A stretch of 10,844 nt of DNA from positions 1 to 10,844 of the forward strand of contig JAICHE010000022.1 of the NCBI GenBank assembly GCA_025922755.1. Reading direction: 5' to 3'. Under the pieces are notes generated by a model. It worked only from the letters and a program-made list of their open reading frames with translations. It did no database searches and was not told where the DNA came from. Below, piece after piece: positions 1 through 5,651 of the stretch (positions within the stretch are counted from its first letter, which is position 1; the number at the start of each line of letters is the position of its first letter). A program made the position numbers and the translations under genes. Origin of the DNA: Nitrososphaeraceae archaeon (lineage in GTDB: Archaea; Thermoproteota; Nitrososphaeria; Nitrososphaerales; Nitrosopumilaceae).

Positions 1-35
1 AGTATGACTCTCAATGTAATTGCAGAACAGGAATC

Positions 36-173
36 CTAGGGTTTACTTTTTTTAGAAACACAAAACTCACATAAAAAAGCAGGAATTTCTAAACCCCTTT
101 CAAAAATTACTTTTGATTGTATATTTTTTTCTTGATGTTCACAACCAAAAATCTGTCGAAATTGTAAAACCAT
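36..173 (-). CDS. 45-residue CxH...CxxC mini-protein (putative zinc finger)
   Basis: A short reading frame runs from an ATG at 173 to a TAG at 36-38. The product has C11 and H13 near the N-terminus and a CxxC pair at C35 and C38 (local sequence LCEFC), followed by a Lys-rich tail. The spacing C-x-H, about 21 residues, C-x2-C would suit one zinc site. A weak TATA-like stretch lies around 193-203, about 25 bases before the ATG, matching the spacing at other genes here. Small zinc-ribbon-like proteins are common in Thaumarchaeota and often act in nucleic-acid or protein binding, but I do not recognise this one and assign no function. The four potential ligands in so short a frame, and the otherwise empty DNA, argue that it is real. 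Chance is not excluded. Confidence 0.5.
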   Translation of the reverse strand: MVLQFRQIFGCEHQEKNIQSKVIFERGLEIPAFLCEFCVSKKSKP

Positions 174-258
174 AAATTAATTTCTTATTAATTGTTTATT
201 AGGTTGTTTTGAAATTTATTAAAAATATGTTTTAAATTCTGTCAAAAATTAAACAGAT

Positions 259-651
259 TTACTCCCCATAAAATTGACTCCAATCTTTTCCAAGAATTTG
301 AATTATTCTGTAGGCTAATCTATCAATATTCACATTTGGTTCTGCAGTAATTAATAGAACCATTTCTTTTAATGGAAAGCTCATCATTACCAATTTTTCA
401 CGTCTAGATGCTGAATATTTTACTGCACCCATTGAGTAATCAAATTTCTTTCTTGTGGATATACGATATGCCAACTCTCTGAAAATTTTTTGTTGTTCTT
501 CATCACTCTCAAAAGGAATCACGTCTCCACGAAATTTACCTTCAATCAAATTTCCCTGCATATTTACAAATCCTGCAAATCTAATTTCTTTTTCAGAAAG
601 AATTTCATCTAATGTTAATGTAAAATTACTATTTGGTATTTTATTTTCCAT
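259..651 (-). CDS. DUF6659-like conserved thaumarchaeal protein
   Basis: A 130-residue soluble protein with no signal peptide or membrane segment. Residues 21-43 (IRFAGFVNMQGNLIEGKFRG core) look like a beta-turn-beta opening in which the residues after 'RFAG' recall the N-terminus of the thaumarchaeal DUF6659 family. Residues 50-90 are charged and helical, and residues 88-104 form a hydrophobic strand pair, then a final helix. The overall beta/alpha/beta look recalls Roadblock/profilin-like small sensory proteins, but that is only a resemblance. The function is unknown. The ATG at 651 has a TATA-like stretch (about 668-680) roughly 20-25 bases upstream, so a leaderless or short-leader mRNA is likely. 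It follows the PII gene on the same strand but is separated by about 90 bases with its own promoter-like signal. Confidence 0.6.
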   Translation of the reverse strand: MENKIPNSNFTLTLDEILSEKEIRFAGFVNMQGNLIEGKFRGDVIPFESDEEQQKIFRELAYRISTRKKFDYSMGAVKYSASRREKLVMMSFPLKEMVLLITAEPNVNIDRLAYRIIQILGKDWSQFYGE

Positions 652-742
652 ATTTCATCTGGTTATTGTATATTTTTTATCCATAAAAGAGATGCCTTCT
701 AGAATAAATTTGTCGGAGGTTAGGAGATGTAAAATAAAATAA

Positions 743-1084
743 TTAGAGGGCTTCGCTTCCTCTCTTTTTTGATGCGATATTATAAACATCTTCTATATTT
801 TCTATTGATACAATTCCGTCTCCAGCAGATCCGGTAAATGCAGCATCTGCCATAGCGGAAACCACCGATTCTACTTGAGAGTCCTCAACGATTGTACTGA
901 CTGTTGCCACCTTGTTATATTCGGCCTCAAATGTACCTGTACCTCTTCCAGCTCTCATCGTTTGTCTTCTGCCAGAACCACGTCCATTTCCTTCCAATAT
1001 GGTATAGCCTCCTACTTTTTCTTTGATTGCATCAGAAACTGCACCTACTTTATCAGCTTGTATAGTTGCCTCGACTCGTTTCAT
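743..1084 (-). CDS. Divergent PII-family nitrogen regulatory protein
   Basis: PII proteins are trimeric sensors of ATP/ADP and 2-oxoglutarate that bind ammonium transporters or enzymes through an extended T-loop. This product has PII length and fold order: an N-terminal strand starting MKRVEATI, the VGGYTILEG strand, a long T-loop, then the B-loop signature TGSAGDG and a final SIENIEDVYNI strand. It departs from canonical PII. The T-loop is Arg/Gly-rich, with no tyrosine at the usual modification site. The lysines of the canonical B-loop (TGxxGDGK) are Ser and Ile here. The canonical C-loop arginines (RIRTGE) are replaced by an IASKKRG-like end. Two in-frame ATGs exist, at 1090 and 1084. I prefer 1084 because MK begins the family's first strand and because a TATA box at 1105-1112 lies about 25 bases upstream of it. 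No amt or glnA gene is adjacent. The family call is firm; ligand binding is uncertain. Confidence 0.88.
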   Translation of the reverse strand: MKRVEATIQADKVGAVSDAIKEKVGGYTILEGNGRGSGRRQTMRAGRGTGTFEAEYNKVATVSTIVEDSQVESVVSAMADAAFTGSAGDGIVSIENIEDVYNIASKKRGSEAL

Positions 1085-1104
1085 TTGCATTCCTAAATCT
1101 CTAT

Positions 1105-1112
1105 TATTTAAA
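1105..1112 (-). promoter_or_regulatory. TATA box of the PII gene
   Basis: On the minus strand the sequence reads TTTAAATA. Its centre is about 24-25 bases from the ATG at 1084, but only about 19 from the alternative ATG at 1090. Archaeal transcription normally starts about 26 bases past the TATA centre, so the position favours the downstream start and a leaderless mRNA. Confidence 0.5.
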
Positions 1113-1121
1113 AAAGATCAT

Positions 1122-1139
1122 ATGTTTTAATGGAAACAT
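1122..1139. promoter_or_regulatory. Inverted repeat ATGTTT-N6-AAACAT, candidate operator
   Basis: Two perfect 6-base arms flank a 6-base spacer (TAATGG). The repeat lies just upstream of the PII TATA box and inside the divergent region between PII and a small helix-turn-helix-like gene. The size and symmetry suit a dimeric regulator, and the site upstream of TATA would suit an activator of PII. It is not the GGAA-N6-TTCC NrpR operator of methanogens. In AT-rich DNA such a repeat can occur by chance. Confidence 0.3.
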
Positions 1140-1210
1140 TATGATACATTACAAATTTGGGTTATTTCATAATCCTCTGACCTTATTATTCGGGGTTAAA
1201 AAATAAAATT

Positions 1211-1387
1211 ATGAAAAGCGATGAAAAACGATCCCATCGTCTCAATTATCTTTTAAAATACTACTTACAAAACCCCCAAGAAACAGATCTCTATCTTAGA
1301 GCAAAGCAGATGGGAGTTACGGATTCTACTGCCAAAGATTACATCAGAACAGTAATAATTCAAGCAAAAAAAATTTACTCTAACTAA
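1211..1387 (+). CDS. 58-residue helix-turn-helix-like small protein
   Basis: An ATG at 1211 opens a 58-codon frame ending in TAA at 1385-1387. The product is basic and predicted all-helical. Residues 26-52 (DLYLRAKQMGVTDSTAKDYI core) have the pattern of a helix-turn-helix: a first helix, a Gly at the turn, then a Thr/Ser-capped recognition helix carrying Lys and Arg. Seven residues of Lys/Ile/Tyr follow. No ligand-binding domain is present, so it would be a minimal DNA-binding protein, or possibly another helical mini-protein. It is transcribed away from the PII gene, with an inverted repeat between them, which makes it a candidate local regulator. Upstream AT-rich DNA near 1181-1190 lies at TATA distance. 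A run of six T follows the stop. I do not recognise a named family. Confidence 0.6.
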   Translation: MKSDEKRSHRLNYLLKYYLQNPQETDLYLRAKQMGVTDSTAKDYIRTVIIQAKKIYSN

Positions 1388-1393
1388 TTTTTT
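1388..1393 (+). terminator. Oligo-T terminator candidate after the 58-residue gene
   Basis: Six consecutive T directly follow the TAA stop codon on the coding strand. Archaeal RNA polymerase terminates at such U-tracts without needing a hairpin, and none is visible here. Confidence 0.35.
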
Positions 1394-1484
1394 CCAAAAA
1401 TACTTGATATTCCAATTAACCTGATATTCGCTAATCTTTAACACGGTAACTTCATAAACAATCTCTTAAAAGAATACAATAGAT

Positions 1485-2186
1485 ATGACCGATCCAATTT
1501 TGGATGATGTTCAAGCTCTGTTGGAAAAAGAATTTGGAGATAAACGAATTTTAGAACAAATTCTAAGAGCTGCCCAAAATGAGGAAGTCATAAGTAATTT
1601 TGAGCGAAATTATGTTCGAAAATTAGCAGAAAAACATTTAGGAAAAAAACCTCTTGTTGAAAAGAAAATACAAGAAGAACCAAAAGAAATAATTCCAGAT
1701 GTTATACCTCCACCAATACCAAAACCTCAAACAATACAAACATTATCAGAACCTCCAAAAATAAAAAAATCTAAATCTCAAAATAATAAATTTATGCTTG
1801 GAGTTGGAGTTGCCGCATTAGCCGTCATAATAATAGTTGCAGTATCTCTGAGTGGAACTTCGGATATTTCTCCTACTACGAATATAGATCCTACTTCGAG
1901 TGCCACAAAATTATTTTCAATAAAAACAGACATGCCATCTTACAACAAAGGTGATATCATATCAATTACCGGAACCACTAAAGCTTCAATAGCTCAGGTT
2001 AGTCTGTCAATTTCAAATTCAGAAAATCAAATTGTTTGGTCTGAACAAGTCAATGTAAAAACTAACGGACAATTTTCAACTTTGACCTTTGCAGGTGGGC
2101 CTGGTTGGGGAAACTCTGGAACCTTTACATTAATGGCTGAATCTAATTCAGAACAGACTAAATCCACATTTACCATTAACGGATAA
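1485..2186 (+). CDS. Single-pass membrane protein with external beta-sandwich domain
   Basis: This 233-residue protein has three parts. Residues 1-55 are a charged helical cytoplasmic domain. Residues 56-102 form a Pro/Lys-rich linker (PPPIPKP, then KIKKSKSQNNK). Residues 103-123 are one strongly hydrophobic segment. After it, a Ser/Thr-rich stalk leads to residues 143-232, a beta-rich domain with the PSYNKGDIISITG motif and alternating strands. The lysines before the membrane segment predict N-terminus inside and the beta domain outside. Thaumarchaeal cell-surface proteins often carry such Ig/MG2-like sandwiches with a 'Y-x-x-G-D-x-I-x-I-x-G' motif, so a surface or envelope role is likely, possibly passing a signal to the helical inner domain. 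No PEFG-type sorting tail is seen. The TAA stop abuts the stop of the convergent gene with no spacer. Confidence 0.72.
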   Translation: MTDPILDDVQALLEKEFGDKRILEQILRAAQNEEVISNFERNYVRKLAEKHLGKKPLVEKKIQEEPKEIIPDVIPPPIPKPQTIQTLSEPPKIKKSKSQNNKFMLGVGVAALAVIIIVAVSLSGTSDISPTTNIDPTSSATKLFSIKTDMPSYNKGDIISITGTTKASIAQVSLSISNSENQIVWSEQVNVKTNGQFSTLTFAGGPGWGNSGTFTLMAESNSEQTKSTFTING

Positions 2187-2756
2187 TTATTCAAATTCCT
2201 TCCAATGTGCATCAATAATTTTTCTTAATGCCTCAACAGTGATTTCTTCCATAAATTCACGGTATACGGTGAATTTGTTATGGGTGATTTTTTCATCATA
2301 GATGTCTCCGGTTTTGGGTATTACACCATTTTTCCATTGACTCATCTCAAATATCCAAATCCTTGAATCTGGATTTGAAAACTCAATATCGTCACAACCT
2401 ACAATGTACAAATAACATTTGGTTGCTTGGTTTAATTTTCCATGCAACTTTTCATATGCAATCATTTGGCCTTTTGGTATGTTGATCTTATCATTATGGA
2501 ATCCCTTGAATTCAAGAATGATAAATCCGCCATTATGCTCGATAAGCCAATCTATATCGGTGCCTCCCGAGGCTATCATTCCATGAACTATCAATTCTCC
2601 TAAAACTTCTCTTCCTCTTGTGAATTCTTCCTCATCAAAAATTTGGTATTTTGCTTTGGCACTTTTTCGTACTAATTGATTTTCCTTTGAATTTTGAGTG
2701 TGAAATGATTCTTTATCGTAGAAATTATCTATTAAATCACTAGTTTCATTACTCAC
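2187..2756 (-). CDS. PD-(D/E)XK nuclease-superfamily-like protein
   Basis: A 189-residue soluble protein. The centre carries what looks like the catalytic core of the PD-(D/E)XK superfamily: GGTDIDW with D67 and D69, then a hydrophobic strand ending in E82-x-K84 (IILEFKG), and a Gln-containing helix start at Q97 (KGQMIAYEKL). This order (Asp, Glu-x-Lys, then Gln helix) is typical of Holliday-junction resolvase- and restriction-like folds. No specificity or methylase domain is present and no partner methylase is adjacent, so the substrate is unknown. It may be a solitary DNA repair or defence nuclease, or an inactive relative. The start is GTG at 2756; no in-frame ATG lies just upstream. A TATA-like TTTTATAC at 2794-2801 would give a leader of about 14 bases. 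Nuclease activity is inferred from motifs only. Confidence 0.55.
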   Translation of the reverse strand: MSNETSDLIDNFYDKESFHTQNSKENQLVRKSAKAKYQIFDEEEFTRGREVLGELIVHGMIASGGTDIDWLIEHNGGFIILEFKGFHNDKINIPKGQMIAYEKLHGKLNQATKCYLYIVGCDDIEFSNPDSRIWIFEMSQWKNGVIPKTGDIYDEKITHNKFTVYREFMEEITVEALRKIIDAHWKEFE

Positions 2757-2793
2757 AAATGGAAAATCAAACTCCTTGATGATAAAATGATTT

Positions 2794-2801
2794 GTATAAA
2801 A
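2794..2801 (-). promoter_or_regulatory. TATA box candidate for the nuclease-like gene
   Basis: The minus strand reads TTTTATAC. A start about 26 bases on would be near 2771, which gives a leader of about 14 bases before the GTG at 2756. The leader is too short to hold a useful ribosome-binding site. Confidence 0.35.
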
Positions 2802-2828
2802 AAATAAAGTTATGATACTTTTTGCATT

Positions 2829-3049
2829 TCAACGAGATAGATATTCGCCTCCAGGACCTTTATACAGAATCAAATACTCTTCTGGTTTTTTTCGATTTTT
2901 TTTGCATTTAATGCATCTTGATACATTTCAAAATTCTCAATTAAGTATAACTGACCATCAGGATTATCAAAATAATCTATACCAACTAAATTGAATCCCT
3001 TTTCAGGGGTAAAGTGTTTTTTTTCTTGTTCTAGACTATTTTCTTCCAT
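2829..3049 (-). CDS. Small alpha/beta protein, interrupted by a -1 frameshift
   Basis: From ATG 3049 the zero frame gives 59 residues and stops at TGA 2870-2872. The fold seems cut short: strand (FNLVGIDYF), strand (QLYLIENF), a helix (EMYQDALNAKKIEK), and then an early stop. In the -1 frame the missing part follows at once: PEEYLILYKGPGGEYLSR, ending at TGA 2829-2831, which supplies a last strand and a Gly-rich tail. The switch point lies at A_AAA_AAC (2885-2891), in register with the zero frame (gaA AAA AAC). A -1 slip there yields a 73-residue product. An alternative is a lost A in one of the two A-runs (7 and 8 long), either as a true mutation or as an assembly error. I recognise no named family. 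It lies between TBP and the nuclease-like gene on the same strand. Confidence 0.6.
2885..2891 (-). other. A_AAA_AAC heptamer, candidate -1 frameshift site
   Basis: On the minus strand the heptamer is read as codons GAA AAA AAC, so the X_XXY_YYZ rule is met in the correct phase. Slipping back one base makes the next codon CCA and joins the two open segments. No convincing stimulatory hairpin is visible in the 40 bases downstream. The archaeal precedent I know is the Sulfolobus solfataricus alpha-fucosidase gene, which uses an A_AAA_AAT site. Confidence 0.4.
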
Positions 3050-3090
3050 TAGTTTACAGATACTTTTGCTAATTTATCAATGAATTGAAA

Positions 3091-3654
<564 letters not shown>

Positions 3655-3677
3655 GCAGTGGCTCTTTAAAAATGGCC

Positions 3678-3687
3678 TTTATATATA
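3678..3687 (-). promoter_or_regulatory. Strong TATA box of tbp
   Basis: The minus strand reads TATATATAAA, the best TATA element in the window. Its centre is about 28 bases before the tbp ATG at 3654, which predicts transcription starting at or next to the ATG. Confidence 0.75.
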
Positions 3688-3710
3688 GTACTAAGGAATT
3701 TTTCTAATTT

Positions 3711-4166
3711 TTAATGATGTCCTATCCACTGATAGCGGTATTCTTCATCCATTATTTCGGTCACAATGTCTTTGTTTTTGATATTTGTTTTTGGTAATAC
3801 CACATCAAAAAATCCTAGCCTTCCCTTGTAAGGAATTGGAATCCTGAATTGTTTTGCATTTTTTAACATAAATCCATATTTTTTATTTTGAAAATCTTTA
3901 GATGCAAAATGAAATTTTTTATCATTTTTTATTTCATTGGCTGAATTGTATTTTTTCACATCATAAATTGTAGCTTTGCCTACAATTGCACCCGTGATGA
4001 ATTTTTTTCTAATTTTTAATCTCTTACAATCTTCAATTCGAATTTTAAGTGGTGCGTGAATTAAAAATTCTCCACGAAATCCCGTATTCCAATTTCTAAG
4101 CTCTATTGTCTTCTTCCCACATATTATCAAATCCGCAAAAGGCTGAGAAACAGAAAGACATTTCAT
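3711..4166 (-). CDS. ASCH-domain protein
   Basis: ASCH domains have a PUA-like beta-barrel thought to bind RNA; some members are nucleoside deaminase-like or amidohydrolase enzymes. Residues 1-38 hold the family opening: SVSQPFADLIICGKKTIELR, with the GxKxxExR motif at 17-24, then RGEFLIHA at 31-38. Residues 57-70 (FITGAIVGKATIYDV) form the next barrel strand with its Gly. The later GRLGFFDVV (115-123) closes the barrel. The C-terminal tail ending RYQWIGHH is specific to this protein. The 151-residue length is normal for single-domain ASCH proteins. The gene starts 27 bases after the rhodanese/MBL gene stops and so may be co-transcribed with it. It also precedes tbp. The specific RNA or nucleotide target cannot be told from sequence. 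Confidence 0.82.
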   Translation of the reverse strand: MKCLSVSQPFADLIICGKKTIELRNWNTGFRGEFLIHAPLKIRIEDCKRLKIRKKFITGAIVGKATIYDVKKYNSANEIKNDKKFHFASKDFQNKKYGFMLKNAKQFRIPIPYKGRLGFFDVVLPKTNIKNKDIVTEIMDEEYRYQWIGHH

Positions 4167-4193
4167 AGTATTATTTTTGATTATTCCTTTGAT

Positions 4194-5597
4194 TTATTGC
4201 ACACTGCATCTATTAGGGCCCATTTCAAGATCAGGAACTTGCTCCTCCATTATGGGAATAGTTCCTTTATTGACTTTAATCACCATAGAATAATTCATTG
4301 GTCTAGGCGTGGCCATACTAACAACTTTTTTTACAAAATCTTCTTTACTCAAATCAAGCAAAGACAATTGCTTTGCCATCTTTGGGGTTGTATAAAATAT
4401 TCCATTTTCTGTTGGTTGGACTCCCTCTCCATGATGCGTAGGAAAAATTTTTGCATCAGGTGGTAAATTAAGCAATTTATTGTGCAATGTTTCATGTAAC
4501 TCAAAAGCAAATTCCTCAGCTTTATCGCGAAGATCAGGTCTACCGATGGATTCCACAAATAATGTGTCTCCTACAAATGCATAAACTTCATCAACCACAT
4601 ATGTCATGCTTCCAGCAGTGTGACCAGGTGTGTGCATCACCCTAATCTGTTTGTTGCCAACAGGAATTGATTCCCCATCATGAGCTTTTTTATGCTCAAC
4701 ACTATATTCTTCTCTTGCACTAAAATATAATTCGGCACTCGTCATTTTTGCAAGTTCTTTTGCTGCAGAAACATGATCTGCATGTTGATGTGTATCAATC
4801 ACTTTAGTAATTTTCAATCCTTCTTTTTCTGCAAATTCTACATATTTTGCTGGAGGATAAGTGGGATCGATTACCATGGCTTCTCCATTCGAACCAACAA
4901 TATGTGATAGACACCCTTTTCCTACTTTTTCAACTTGGATTATGATAAGATCATCTTGCTTCACTGCAGTTTGTGCATTTAGGACTTGATTCCATCTAGA
5001 CATCCCTCCCTCAAGAGATGTTGATTCTAGTCCTTTTTGTGCAAGTGCAAAAGTTGCAACCATAGATCGATTTCCATGAGAGCAAATGGTAACAATTTTC
5101 TTATTTTTTGGAATTTGGTCTGCACCTTTTTCTGTGAATAATTCTGATAGGGGGACATTTACTGCACCTGGAATTTTAAACTCTGCAAATTCCATCGGTT
5201 CTCTAACATCCAACAAAAAGACATCTTCATTATTTTTTAGCGAATTCCATAGATTCTCATTTGATAATGCAGTCTCTTGAGAACTCTTCACAAGATGTTT
5301 TTTCCAACTTTTAAGACCCTCTTTTAGATAATGAGCATTAAAACCAAATCTTGCAAGCATATTTGCATTTTGAGATGACTCAGTCCCATTTTCATCAATT
5401 AATACAATTTTTTGGTCTCTTGGAAGTCTAGACATAACGGCCTGTTTTTGTTGCTCACTGCTAAATTTTGCATTGGCAGAACCTTCGATATGCCCTTTCA
5501 TAAAATTACTGGCATCCCTCAAATCTAGAATCAAAAGAGGAATTTTATTTTGAATATCATACTCTAATTCTTCAGCATTAATCTCTACATTGGACAT
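4194..5597 (-). CDS. Double rhodanese / metallo-beta-lactamase fusion, persulfide dioxygenase-like
   Basis: This 467-residue cytoplasmic protein joins three domains. Rhodanese 1 (about 5-103) lacks the catalytic Cys; the loop reads LIDENGTES near 66-74. Rhodanese 2 (about 115-207) has an intact active loop, CSHGNR, with C172. The MBL domain (about 220-410) has H270-x-H272-x-D274-H275, H326 in HTPGH, D344 in VGDTLF, GRPDL at 352-356 and H388. H270, H326 and D344 match the iron ligands of ETHE1-type persulfide dioxygenases, and GRPDLRD is typical of that clade. The likely reaction is oxidation of a persulfide to sulfite, with the active rhodanese passing sulfane sulfur and the inactive one binding a carrier or serving structure. 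Glyoxalase-II-like hydrolysis is the alternative. The ATG at 5597 has a weak TAAATTTA at 5617-5624. The C-terminal ~60 residues are extra. Confidence 0.88.
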   Translation of the reverse strand: MSNVEINAEELEYDIQNKIPLLILDLRDASNFMKGHIEGSANAKFSSEQQKQAVMSRLPRDQKIVLIDENGTESSQNANMLARFGFNAHYLKEGLKSWKKHLVKSSQETALSNENLWNSLKNNEDVFLLDVREPMEFAEFKIPGAVNVPLSELFTEKGADQIPKNKKIVTICSHGNRSMVATFALAQKGLESTSLEGGMSRWNQVLNAQTAVKQDDLIIIQVEKVGKGCLSHIVGSNGEAMVIDPTYPPAKYVEFAEKEGLKITKVIDTHQHADHVSAAKELAKMTSAELYFSAREEYSVEHKKAHDGESIPVGNKQIRVMHTPGHTAGSMTYVVDEVYAFVGDTLFVESIGRPDLRDKAEEFAFELHETLHNKLLNLPPDAKIFPTHHGEGVQPTENGIFYTTPKMAKQLSLLDLSKEDFVKKVVSMATPRPMNYSMVIKVNKGTIPIMEEQVPDLEMGPNRCSVQ

Positions 5598-5651
5598 GCT
5601 TTTTTCTAATTTTTACTAAATTTAGAAGTTTTTGATTTTTCTCTATAGGAT

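Noticed and set aside
1119..1143. NrpR-type operator (GGAA-N6-TTCC) upstream of PII
   Set aside because: Only a GGAA half is present inside the spacer/arm; the real symmetry is ATGTTT-N6-AAACAT.
2757..2870. Strong stimulatory hairpin or pseudoknot after the slippery site
   Set aside because: Only 3-bp pairings such as TCC/GGA with impossible or tiny loops are visible; no convincing stem was found by eye.
2812..2994. Plus-strand 60-residue reading frame
   Set aside because: It is the antisense of the frameshifted minus-strand gene; its product is low-complexity Phe/Leu/Asn-rich with no domain pattern.
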